Source of the DNA: an archaeon
Lineage (GTDB): Archaea > Thermoproteota > Nitrososphaeria > Nitrososphaerales > CADDZS01
Direction of reading: 5' to 3'
DNA length: 10,346 nt
Assembly (NCBI GenBank): GCA_021806865.1
Contig: JAKAPU010000091.1
Span: forward strand, 1-10,346
Positions 1-6,446 of the stretch are shown in pieces; the first letter of the stretch is position 1, and each line of letters begins with the position of its first letter. The position numbers and the translations under genes were made by a program. The notes below the pieces were generated by a model. The model made no database searches. It saw only the letters and a program-made list of their open reading frames with translations, and was not told the DNA's origin.

Positions 1-357
1 TTCAATGGTCTTCTTTAAAACGTAATCAAAGTACCTCTCGGTCACGCCTTTGCTGGTCCACTCTGCTCGTAATGTAGTCTTCTTTTCGACTTTCCTCAAC
101 TTAGAGAGTAGCGAGCGGTTCAACTCCTTGGCGCTGCTTCCTTCTACCACGGCACTGACGGTGAATCCGACTGTTTCTTGCTTTGTCACTGATCCCTTGC
201 TCTTGAACAAGTTCTCAAGGATGGGTTTGATCGCATCAGGGTTTGAGCTCTTGATTTGGGCGGATAGTATAAACGTGTTTGACACTTGCTCTACGCCAAA
301 TTGTTTCTTGAGTAAGAAACTGAAAGACCTTTCGTTTTGAAATGAATATAAGCTCAT
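1..357 (-). CDS. Conserved-looking hypothetical protein, 3' end beyond window
   Basis: The reading frame is open for 119 codons from the ATG at 355-357 to the left edge, so the C-terminus is missing. The visible part begins MSLYSFQNERSFSFLLKKQFG and is soluble, rich in Lys and Ser, with alternating strand- and helix-like stretches, no membrane segment and no cysteines. I do not recognise a family. The ATG overlaps the TGA of the broken regulator upstream (357-359) in a TGATG arrangement, which normally means translational coupling, so the two genes were probably one operon and may work together. The plus-strand reading of the same DNA gives a less protein-like sequence, which I treat as a shadow. 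The start is well supported by the overlap; the function is unknown. Confidence 0.65.
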   Translation of the reverse strand, partial: MSLYSFQNERSFSFLLKKQFGVEQVSNTFILSAQIKSSNPDAIKPILENLFKSKGSVTKQETVGFTVSAVVEGSSAKELNRSLLSKLRKVEKKTTLRAEWTSKGVTERYFDYVLKKTIE

Positions 358-738
358 CAGCGATTCGCAAGCTTGTAAATTACAGTAAGGTTGTCTTTTT
401 CCTTGTCATAGTCGGATCGTTCTACCGAGAGTTTGCAGTCGTAAATGTTCTCCAGTATTCCAGCGAAAGCCCCGTATAGAAGCCAGGTATCCATCCATTC
501 ACCGTTGTACAGAGGAGGATGGCCTAGCGATAGACGAATGCGATCATCAGTAGCTGGTTCAAAGTCGAGTATTCCCCCCTGTTGCCTTGCTGCCTTCCTT
601 CAGGTTCTCAATGATGAGTTGCTCGCTAGCATCCCCAGAAAGAATTTGTGATTTTTGGTGATCGTCTCTCCGTACGATCCGCCCCTCTTCATATAGGATT
701 GTGGCTGCGCTGCTTCCGAGAAACTGTGTGAGACGCTC
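357..738 (-). pseudogene. V4R-like C-terminal half of the regulator, disrupted by amber codon and frameshift
   Basis: Directly after the TAG at 739-741, and in the same frame as the ACT-like ORF, reading continues as ERLTQFLGSSAATILYEEGR and on through EQLIIENLKEG. At the run of six C (574-579 on plus, G6 in the coding strand) the frame must drop one base. With five G it continues TGGILDFEPATDDRIRLSLG, then a W-LLYGAFAGILENIY stretch, and ends ...YKLANR-TGA at 357-359. The pattern (LGSSAATILYEEGR; later GAFAGI) resembles the V4R small-molecule-binding domain that follows an ACT-like domain in archaeal regulators. There is no usable start codon just after the TAG or after the frameshift, so this half cannot easily be expressed alone. 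Alternatives to decay are a sequencing error at the homopolymer or recoding at the TAG. The V4R assignment is by motif memory. Confidence 0.6.
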
Positions 739-1146
739 CTACATGCGTAAGAGGGTATCAGCCCTAAATGCAATGACGCGAGATCTTCGGAACGCCGTGA
801 CCGGAAACAGAAAATGACTGTAAAAGTATCCTTCCCGAGACCTCATGCGAACTTGCTTCACGTATGAGATCTTCTCTATCTTCTTCACAAGTTCCTCGAC
901 GCCGCAACTCAAATTGGCAGAGTCGACAAAGAACTCGGCTGCAAAGTAGTTGTCGACTGCTTCACCTTCCATCAGCTGCCTGGTCAACTTGCCATTGCAT
1001 TCTGCAATTGTCTTGACTGTGGCAGATTCGATCCCAAAACCAAAATCGCCTGAGACGGCAATCTCGTAGACACCTTTACCGTGTGGTTTGGAAGCCGCTA
1101 TGTTTGTCGGACGGTAGTAATGAGCGCCCGAGTCGTTCGTTGACAA
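739..1146 (-). CDS. ACT-like domain protein, N-terminal half of a split ACT-V4R type regulator
   Basis: The 135-residue ORF starts at TTG (1144-1146); no ATG or GTG is available in frame before the upstream stop at 1207-1209. Residues about 25-100 look like an ACT fold: GVYEIAVSGDFGFGIESATV gives the first strand, the glycine turn and the first helix, followed by YFAAEFFVDSAN and a VEELVKKIEKISYVKQVRMR helix-strand end. ACT domains bind small ligands such as amino acids and control the attached module. The ORF stops at TAG (739-741) after ...RADTLLRM, exactly where a linker into a V4R-like domain is expected, and the next domain continues in the same frame. The predicted intact protein would be about 262 residues. 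The ORF may be the truncated remains of that regulator or, less likely, an independent ACT-only protein. A TATA-like box lies at 1192-1199. Confidence 0.65.
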   Translation of the reverse strand: MSTNDSGAHYYRPTNIAASKPHGKGVYEIAVSGDFGFGIESATVKTIAECNGKLTRQLMEGEAVDNYFAAEFFVDSANLSCGVEELVKKIEKISYVKQVRMRSREGYFYSHFLFPVTAFRRSRVIAFRADTLLRM

Positions 1147-1191
1147 TGTGAAGCACTTGTTGAGAAGTTTGCTTCGAGTGTTTCTGGTTTG

Positions 1192-1199
1192 AATATAAA
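1192..1199 (-). promoter_or_regulatory. Archaeal TATA-like box for the ACT/V4R gene
   Basis: On the minus strand this reads TTTATATT. A start of transcription about 26 bases downstream would fall near 1170, leaving a short leader of roughly 24 bases before the TTG at 1146. The immediate context GTTTGAATATAAAC is a small palindrome (4-base arms). No Shine-Dalgarno sequence is evident. Confidence 0.4.
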
Positions 1200-1810
1200 C
1201 ATGCCCTCAAACAAATCCTTACTCATGAGGGATCTATGAATAGACGGATACAAACAACGCAAAAGTGTGAGAAGAGTGGTCGCTCCATCTACTTCAGATA
1301 TTCTCTACGCGGGATTCGGTGTGGTACGAATTTGATCCGAATGATGAGATTACCTCGTATTTGGAGAGACATGGCTCCGAATCACATCCGAGTGGAAGAT
1401 TATACGTTCCCCAAGCACTCTACATCAGTAGCTGACAAGAGAGTTGTGCCTGACGAGTGGATTGCGACTAGAGAAGCTTTGCGAACTTTTCGGATAGTGG
1501 TGCACTGATGCAACAAGATTGATCATAATCGCCTTGGAAGTTGGGGCCCTGTAAGCGCAATTGAATTTCTGGCATAGCAAATGGAACAATCTTATGCGTT
1601 GATGTTCTGAATTTCAGGGTACGAAACGATATCTGTACTCGAATTATGGCAGAGGAATATTCGAGGTGCTAGTAGCGAAGTCATCTCTGCAATACCAAAG
1701 GAGGTCAAAGAGCCTGAGTGGATATCCGTATTGATTCTCACACCTGATAATCGTGGCTTGATTCTATATCCGTCGCCATCGTATCTACTAGCGGAGTGTG
1801 AGTTATTCAA
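1200..1810 (+). other. About 600 bases without a convincing gene; possible degraded coding sequence
   Basis: No frame gives an intact gene with a credible start. Two start-less open stretches on the plus strand look protein-like. At 1271-1435 the frame reads on to VWYEFDPNDEITSYLERHG and GRLYVPQALYISS. At 1611-1871 the frame includes VISAIPKEVKEPEWISVLIL and TPDNRGLILYPSPSYLLAE; its last 20 codons overlap the DUF996-like gene in another frame and are probably chance. ATG-initiated ORFs here (1236-1508 plus; 1592-1810 minus) have poor composition. This could be one old gene broken by several frameshifts, or noise. I recognise no family. Confidence 0.25.
1762..1769 (+). promoter_or_regulatory. 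Possible TATA-like box upstream of the DUF996-like gene
   Basis: TTCTATAT lies with its centre about 45 bases before the ATG at 1811, giving a predicted transcription start near 1792 and a leader of about 18 bases. The leader contains only a weak GGAG at distance. This is position and composition evidence only. Confidence 0.25.
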
Positions 1811-2413
1811 ATGGCTTCGTTATCGGAAGCAAAGTCTCTTGGAGGAGTGGGATCTGTTCTCGTACTTCTAACAGTAGCACCAACGGTCGGATGGATTCTG
1901 GGAATAGCTGGATTTGTAATGACACTCGTTGCTGTGAAATATATATCGCAAATAGTGAAAGAAGTAAAGATATTCAACGATATGCTCATCTCTGTCGTAC
2001 TTGCAATAGGAGGAATCGCAGTCGGAACAGTGACTGTTCTTGGTGCAGTGTTCCGGGCACTGGGGATGGGCAGTTTCGTTGGAACCGAGTTCGTACCGGG
2101 TCCGAACATAGCCGCAGGTGATTGGATAGGGCTCGCCTTAGGGGTCCTTGCCGGTCTTGCGGTTGTGTGGGCGCTTATGATAGCTTCAGCTGTTTTCCTT
2201 CGAAGAAGCTACGACTCGATAGCTGCAAAGTTGAATGTCGGTATGTTTAGGACAACTGGCTTGCTCTATCTGATAGGTGCGGCAACCACAATAATAGGAG
2301 TCGGATTTGCTCTGATACTCGTGGCACAAATACTCGCAGCGGTATCATTCTTCTCCATGCCTGAAAGACCTCCAGAACCTGCTCAAACTCGGACTATCCC
2401 TGCCAGCGTCTAA
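1811..2413 (+). CDS. DUF996-family integral membrane protein
   Basis: This is a 200-residue protein starting at ATG. The N-terminus, with SLSEAKSLGGVGSVLVLL, TVGWILGIAGFVMTLVAVKYI and an IFNDMLISVVLAIGGI stretch, matches what I know of DUF996 (COG2245), a mostly archaeal membrane family of unknown function. Four to five hydrophobic segments are visible, at about residues 10-45 (two helices with a Pro-containing turn), 58-85, 107-130 and 148-180. A short proline-rich hydrophilic tail ends ...PEPAQTRTIPASV. The length is typical for the family. The next gene starts 39 bases after the stop on the same strand and is also a small membrane protein, so the two are probably co-transcribed. The role is unknown; the membrane location is secure. 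Confidence 0.8.
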   Translation: MASLSEAKSLGGVGSVLVLLTVAPTVGWILGIAGFVMTLVAVKYISQIVKEVKIFNDMLISVVLAIGGIAVGTVTVLGAVFRALGMGSFVGTEFVPGPNIAAGDWIGLALGVLAGLAVVWALMIASAVFLRRSYDSIAAKLNVGMFRTTGLLYLIGAATTIIGVGFALILVAQILAAVSFFSMPERPPEPAQTRTIPASV

Positions 2414-2452
2414 AACGCCTAATTGTTTCGGGGTGCAAGGAGAGGATCGACA

Positions 2453-3070
2453 ATGACAGAAAGAGCTGCCCCGCTGAGCAAGGCAAGAGCTGAACAAAAC
2501 AAGAGGAGAAGATTTGAAACAATAGCGGGGGCCTCCTTTCTTGCTGGAGCGGCCGAATTCCTGCTGCTGACCACGATCGCAGAGTCATTGTACCCGGCAT
2601 ACAATGTCAGGGATCAGGCTTTGAGCGAGCTGGGGGTGGGGCATGTGGCGCTGCTTTGGAATGCGTCGCTCTTCTTGCTTGGAGTCGCAGTGATCTTTGG
2701 AGGATACTTTGCTCACCGATCGATGGCAAGCAGGTTAAGTGCGACTCTTTCGTTCATACTTGGCATAGGGTTTGTGGGAGCCGCAATCTTTCCTCTCAAT
2801 TCTCCTACTGGCATCCATGGATTTTTCGGTCTACTTGCATTTGCAAGCGGCGGACTGTTTGCCTTAACCTCGTACCGTGTCGTGGGAAGCAAGGGAATGA
2901 AACTATTCTCGATATTGTTTGGAGTCTATTCGTTCATTTCGCTCGTGCTCCTTGGCTTCGATGTTAACCTGGGACTGGGTGTGGGAGGAATGGAGAGGAT
3001 GATAGATCTCCCGCTAGTAATCTGGCTCTCCGCGTTCGGTGGTTACCTGCTGCACACTAGAAACGAATGA
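2453..3070 (+). CDS. DUF998-family integral membrane protein
   Basis: I place the start at ATG 2453, with a purine-rich GGAGAGG about 7-10 bases upstream, rather than at a TTG 30 bases earlier. The protein is 205 residues. A basic leader (residues 10-20, KARAEQNKRRR) precedes about six hydrophobic segments. The first contains AEFLLLTTIAESLYPAYN and is followed by a DQALSELG motif, with the conserved Glu, Tyr-Pro and Ser-x-Leu-Gly pattern of the DUF998 family (COG3371). Later features are LWNASLFLLGV, FPLNSPTGIHGFFGLLAF and a final IWLSAFGGYLLH helix. The function of DUF998 proteins is not established. The gene follows the DUF996-like gene closely and converges on the ABC permease gene, separated by 58 bases holding a small hairpin. 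Confidence 0.8.
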   Translation: MTERAAPLSKARAEQNKRRRFETIAGASFLAGAAEFLLLTTIAESLYPAYNVRDQALSELGVGHVALLWNASLFLLGVAVIFGGYFAHRSMASRLSATLSFILGIGFVGAAIFPLNSPTGIHGFFGLLAFASGGLFALTSYRVVGSKGMKLFSILFGVYSFISLVLLGFDVNLGLGVGGMERMIDLPLVIWLSAFGGYLLHTRNE

Positions 3071-3107
3071 TCGACCAGTACGTGCGTTACAACTGGGGGC
3101 AAGTCTG

Positions 3108-3122
3108 ACTGTTTTAGACAGT
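3108..3122. terminator. Small hairpin between convergent genes
   Basis: ACTGT (3108-3112) and ACAGT (3118-3122) form a perfect 5-bp inverted repeat around the loop TTTAG. It lies in the 58-base gap between the ends of the DUF998-like gene and the ABC permease gene. The stem is short and there is no long U-tract, so a terminator role is tentative. Confidence 0.25.
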
Positions 3123-3128
3123 GCTATT

Positions 3129-4808
3129 CTATCTGCGTCTACGAAGTATTGCCTGGACGACTGCGAGTTCTCCGGCTGCGATGAGAGTCATTATACCGAT
3201 CGCCAGAAACTGGCTCGTAAGCAAAAGAGCAATTGCTCCATACGCGATCAGCGGAATCACCAAGATTATTCCAGAGATGATCAGGGACTTGATGAGCAGA
3301 CCAATATCGGAGGAGACCATCACGCTAAACCCGCTTGACATGCCTCTGCCTCCTGGAGCGACCTTTGGTATCAATGCCTCACTCAAGGTCCTGCCCCTCA
3401 CGAACATTGCAATCTCTGCAGTCGTCGCTGCGCTGACTGCGAAAGTCTCAACTAGAGGCACAAGGAAAGATATTGTGACCGCCTGCCTGATGAGCTGTAG
3501 CGCAATGATTAGTGCGGGTACTGGAAGGTATGCTATAGTGGAGATCAATGATTTCCCACTGATTACCATCCTTGGCCCAATAGGAAGAGACATCGAGTAG
3601 CCGAGTCCGGCCCTTTCCGTGTTCAACAAAAAGGAGCTCAGCATCAGAGTGAATAGCGATCCCATCCCGGTGGACATGAGCACGTCTTCAGTTGCGAATA
3701 CTCGGCCGGACGTCGACAGGATTATTATTGCGGTCTCAAAGACGGGAAACGCAAATATCATAGCGGTCGAGGGGCTCTTTGCGGCTAAGCGCAGATCCTT
3801 CAACATGAAGGCGTAGAGAGGCTTTCTGAGCTTCAACGAGTACTCCTTTGCGGATTCCCTGATTATGCTGACCCCCTGTCCGTGGGTGAGGCCAGTGATT
3901 GTGTGCAGAGTCCTCTTGCCCGCTGCGTAAGCAATTAGGGCATACACGACGACTGATGCAAAGCTCATGAGCAGGAGAGGAATCACCGAACCCGAGGCAA
4001 ACGACGGATACACGAGATATGCAATAGCTAGGCCGAAAGAGAATGGATGCAGGACGGCCAGAATCCATCCGCTCCACTGGGCGAGGTTTCCTGAGATAAT
4101 ATCATTCATCAGAGGTAACAGATAGATTACAATGTTGAACACAAATCCTATGCTCATCGCCGCGATCCCCCACGAGACGATGAAGATGAGCCTCGCGAGA
4201 GATGCACCCCTTGACCTTCCGCCACGGGTAATGTTGCGGTAAAACAACCCGGCGAATCCCAGTCCTATCGCGACGGCAAACACGGCGTTCATCACAGCTG
4301 CGGCTGCCATCAAGATGGTGGCTAGCACGGATCCCGTCAAAACCGCCATTCCCACAACCGGAACTACTATGCATACAACGGCTAGGTAGTCAAACGTCCT
4401 GACAAAGGAGAGCATCGTAACAAGCGAGAAGTCACCACTTTCAAATGGGAGCGTCAGAAGAATGGAAAATGGCTCGGCGCTTGCGAACGACGGTAGTATC
4501 TGTAGTGAGTACAGTACCAGATACGCGAGGCCTATGGCGAGGCTCAGTGATGCCGCGCTCACAACCGAGACCGGACCCGGTGCAATAAGAAGCGAGGCAA
4601 AAGGAATCGCCGTCCCAATTGCCACAAACACCGCGAAGATTAACTTGCTCCGTTGAGCGCTTTTGATCAGCGAAGTTATCTGCTTCTCAGGAGTCTGCGT
4701 CAGCGAGCCAGATTTCATCATGTCTGCTCCACGGCTCAGCTGGACAGACTCGTAGGCAACTTCGAGATAGAGAGTCTTGCTGAGCTTCCACGCTTCGCGG
4801 ATGTTCAT
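3129..4808 (-). CDS. ABC transporter permease, ABC-2/exporter-like, 559 residues
   Basis: This polytopic membrane protein starts at ATG (4806-4808) and ends at TAG (3129-3131). A soluble N-terminal stretch of about 50 residues is followed by roughly a dozen hydrophobic segments, beginning around LIFAVFVAIGTAIPFASLLI. A cytoplasmic-looking basic region with ITRGGRSRGAS lies in the first half, and another with KEYSLKLRKPLYAFMLKDLR in the middle. The latter resembles the coupling segment that precedes the second membrane half in large two-half ABC-2 permeases. The protein ends in an ILRRRR basic tail. The gene starts 15 bases after the ATPase stop, so the pair is an operon and should form an exporter or efflux complex at the cytoplasmic membrane. 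The substrate is not deducible: no binding protein or biosynthetic neighbour is present. Confidence 0.85.
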   Translation of the reverse strand: MNIREAWKLSKTLYLEVAYESVQLSRGADMMKSGSLTQTPEKQITSLIKSAQRSKLIFAVFVAIGTAIPFASLLIAPGPVSVVSAASLSLAIGLAYLVLYSLQILPSFASAEPFSILLTLPFESGDFSLVTMLSFVRTFDYLAVVCIVVPVVGMAVLTGSVLATILMAAAAVMNAVFAVAIGLGFAGLFYRNITRGGRSRGASLARLIFIVSWGIAAMSIGFVFNIVIYLLPLMNDIISGNLAQWSGWILAVLHPFSFGLAIAYLVYPSFASGSVIPLLLMSFASVVVYALIAYAAGKRTLHTITGLTHGQGVSIIRESAKEYSLKLRKPLYAFMLKDLRLAAKSPSTAMIFAFPVFETAIIILSTSGRVFATEDVLMSTGMGSLFTLMLSSFLLNTERAGLGYSMSLPIGPRMVISGKSLISTIAYLPVPALIIALQLIRQAVTISFLVPLVETFAVSAATTAEIAMFVRGRTLSEALIPKVAPGGRGMSSGFSVMVSSDIGLLIKSLIISGIILVIPLIAYGAIALLLTSQFLAIGIMTLIAAGELAVVQAILRRRR

Positions 4809-4823
4809 AGTTTAGAGCGCCCT

Positions 4824-5669
4824 TTACCTATCGACGAAGAATGCTTCGCGCAAAGTCCTGATCGTCTCGGTGACCTCCTGCTCTTCGTGGGTGAGTTTCA
4901 AAAAGACCTCTTCAAGCGTCGCTTTTTCTTCGCCGGCGCGGCCCTCTCCCGCCTTTTTTCTCAGCTCGTCCAAGGAGCCCTCGGCGACGATTTTTCCCTG
5001 GTAGATTATGCCGATCCGGTTGCACAGGTGCTCTGCAATTTCCATAATGTGCGTCGAGAAGAGCACGGCACCCCTGTTTTTCTCCGTGTGGAAAGATATC
5101 AAGTCCTTGAGTATCCTGCTGCTCTTTGCATCCAGCCCGTTGAGCGGCTCGTCCAGCAATAGTAGAGGCGGCTCGTGCATGAGGGCGGCTATGATCGACA
5201 CTTTCTGCTTTGTTCCCATCGATAGCGTTGCGATCGGCGAGTCGTAGTACTGGCTCAAGTTGAATGCCGTTGCCAATCTGGTTACCCTCTCGTTTGCCCT
5301 TTTCGGATCGATCTTTCTGACGGATGCAACAAATTCGAAGAAGTCCCTAGGAGTGAGAGAGTCGTAGAGCATCGCGCTTTCTGCGACATAGCCGATGGCC
5401 GACTTTACCTCGACCGGACTTGTGGAAGGCTCACGGCCCAGCACGCGCACATAACCGGAAGTCGGCTCCAAGAGGCCGACTATGATTTTGATCATGGTGC
5501 TCTTGCCCGATCCGTTGGGGCCGAGTAATCCATAGATCTCACCCGGCATTATTTTCAGGTCAAGGCCGGAGAGTGCGACCACGGAACCAAAGTGCTTGAC
5601 CACGCCGGTCGCTTCTATTATGGGGGTGGTCTCTGACGAGTACTGCTGTCTTGGCTCTACAGTTTGCAT
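4824..5669 (-). CDS. ABC transporter ATP-binding protein
   Basis: This 281-residue nucleotide-binding subunit powers the permease encoded next to it. Visible motifs are Walker A GPNGSGKST (residues 50-58), the Q-loop region IGYVAESAMLYDSLT (about 92-106, with Glu where Gln often stands, as is common in ABC-2 type ATPases), signature LSMGTKQK (149-156), Walker B LLLLDEPLNGLD (169-180) with catalytic Glu174, and the H-loop STHIMEIAEHL with His207. All catalytic residues are present, so it should be active. A C-terminal extension of about 50 residues (KKAGEGRAGEEKATLEEVFL onward) is charged and typical of this subfamily. The start is ATG 5667-5669. The opposite strand carries a 169-codon shadow ORF across the ABC pair, which I reject. 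Confidence 0.92.
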   Translation of the reverse strand: MQTVEPRQQYSSETTPIIEATGVVKHFGSVVALSGLDLKIMPGEIYGLLGPNGSGKSTMIKIIVGLLEPTSGYVRVLGREPSTSPVEVKSAIGYVAESAMLYDSLTPRDFFEFVASVRKIDPKRANERVTRLATAFNLSQYYDSPIATLSMGTKQKVSIIAALMHEPPLLLLDEPLNGLDAKSSRILKDLISFHTEKNRGAVLFSTHIMEIAEHLCNRIGIIYQGKIVAEGSLDELRKKAGEGRAGEEKATLEEVFLKLTHEEQEVTETIRTLREAFFVDR

Positions 5670-6012
5670 ATAATTTGTCGATAAGATATTCTCTCTCGCT
5701 TTAGATAAGGAGGTACACGATCATCAATAACGAGAACGCCTCTTCACAGGGGATGTTTGTTACCCCAGACAACCAATTTAGCACAAAATCATGCTGAAGT
5801 TGATTTTGAGAAGTGATTAAGATATCAACGACAGATTGGTCATAGAAGCGGTCACAAAAATAAAGCGTATCGAGCTTTGCACTCTGACCCCTACTGGGCC
5901 ATCGTCATTTTGATTATTGTTGTTGAGGATCGTTTTCCTCCTTTAAGTGGTTCTAAGTATTATTTCATCTTGCTAGTAGGTATAATTTGACCGCAAAAGG
6001 AGGTGAAAGATT
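5670..6012. other. Divergent intergenic region, 343 bases
   Basis: The region separates the ABC operon (minus) from the DUF6326-like gene (plus) and should hold both promoters. For the ABC operon, a minus-strand CCTTATCTAAAG (about 5701-5712) is a possible TATA element. For the plus gene, AT-rich stretches near 5955-5963 and GGTATAATTT at 5979-5988 are candidates. Small hairpins are AAAGC/GCTTT (5862-5866, 5874-5878) and GAGGA/TCCTC (5925-5929, 5936-5940). A perfect AAGGAGGT at 5707-5714 (plus) has no start codon at a suitable distance. No gene is supported. Confidence 0.4.
5997..6006 (+). promoter_or_regulatory. Canonical Shine-Dalgarno site for the DUF6326-like gene
   Basis: AAGGAGGTGA lies 6 bases before the ATG at 6013. 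It is the strongest ribosome-binding site in the window and fixes the start. Confidence 0.8.
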
Positions 6013-6348
6013 ATGGAAAATTTGTCTCTGAAGATTTCAATGTTCTGGATATTCGTGGCAGTCGGGACATTTCTCTACTTGGTTTTCTTGATTTCTAAAC
6101 CAATTGCGATGGAGCCAACCGAAGGTTCCTTTGTACTTGGAACAGTTGTGGTGTTAGTTCCACTAGCGATGCCTTACCTGTCTATGACTTTGAAGGACTC
6201 GATAAATCGCTGGACCAACATCATCGCTGCCGTGGCGTATACTGGTTTTCAAAGTCTGACGGTCAAAGGCGCATCAAACAGAATGCGGAAAATTGCGTTA
6301 AAGTTTGGATATACGATCAAACATGGTATCGCATATTATCAATGCTGA
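6013..6348 (+). CDS. DUF6326-like small membrane protein with aberrant C-terminus
   Basis: The 111-residue ORF begins MENLSLKISMFWIFVAVGTF after a perfect ribosome-binding site. Residues about 8-30 form one membrane helix and 43-60 a second (VLGTVVVLVPLAMPYLSM). These are followed by TLKDSINRWTNIIAAVAYTGF, a motif I associate with DUF6326-type small membrane proteins of unknown function, usually about 130-140 residues with four helices. After TGF (near 6250) the sequence becomes polar and basic (QSLTVKGASNRMRKIALKFG) and stops early, without the expected last hydrophobic helices. The frame one base earlier (codons starting at 6243) runs open to a TAG at 6372-6374 and ends hydrophobic, with YRILSMLIIVPRFFI. 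A frameshift or C-terminal decay is therefore likely. The start and N-terminal half are solid. Confidence 0.7.
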   Translation: MENLSLKISMFWIFVAVGTFLYLVFLISKPIAMEPTEGSFVLGTVVVLVPLAMPYLSMTLKDSINRWTNIIAAVAYTGFQSLTVKGASNRMRKIALKFGYTIKHGIAYYQC

Positions 6349-6360
6349 TAATCGTGCCTA

Positions 6361-6382
6361 GATTTTTTATTTAGCTTTTTGA
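6361..6382 (+). terminator. T-rich archaeal-type terminator or promoter element
   Basis: Two runs of T (GATTTTTTAT and GCTTTTTG) follow the DUF6326-like ORF. Archaeal RNA polymerase can terminate at such U-tracts without a hairpin. The same AT-rich stretch could also serve as a TATA region for the next gene. Confidence 0.35.
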
Positions 6383-6383
6383 A

Positions 6384-6399
6384 TCGCGAAATTACGCGA
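6384..6399. promoter_or_regulatory. Perfect palindrome upstream of the membrane-anchored His-motif gene
   Basis: TCGCG (6384-6388) and CGCGA (6395-6399) form an inverted repeat around AAATTA. It lies just downstream of a T-rich TATA-like region and about 48 bases before the ATG at 6447, a suitable place for an operator. No regulator gene can be tied to it. Confidence 0.3.
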
Positions 6400-6446
6400 A
6401 TAGATGGGCATGGATAATTGTTGTGGCCTGGAAAGGATGGATAGCG

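Noticed and set aside
50..340. Plus-strand ORF of 96 codons at the left edge
   Set aside because: The minus frame is better protein and is tied to the upstream gene by a TGATG overlap.
343..354. TGAATATAAGCT shared by 343-354 and 7426-7437
   Set aside because: The first copy is inside coding sequence (codons 2-5 of the left-edge gene), and a 12-base match within 10 kb is expected by chance a few times.
739..741. TAG read as pyrrolysine
   Set aside because: TAG is the natural stop of the permease, the His-motif protein and the zinc-ribbon gene, and a second lesion follows in the same gene, so decay or sequence error is simpler. Kept only as an alternative.
1236..1508. ATG-initiated plus ORF of 90 codons
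   Set aside because: It is rich in Arg and Met with no folding pattern; an overlapping frame (1271-1435) looks more protein-like.
3121..4656. Plus-strand ORFs of 64-159 codons opposite the permease
   Set aside because: They are shadows of the permease frame, with biased composition.
4653..5247. Long plus-strand ORFs (169 and 79 codons) opposite the ABC genes
   Set aside because: They lie antisense to the permease and ATPase, whose motifs are unmistakable; the antisense products have no recognisable features.
5707..5714. Perfect AAGGAGGT on the plus strand
   Set aside because: No start codon lies 4-12 bases downstream and no ORF of meaningful length follows; probably chance. The reverse reading resembles a 16S 3' end only over the core bases.
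5701..5904. Minus-strand open stretch of 67 codons ending in a hydrophobic FSLLMIVYLLI
   Set aside because: It has no ATG, GTG or TTG start in a useful place, no promoter relation and no recognisable family; an open stretch of this length can occur by chance in AT-rich intergenic DNA.
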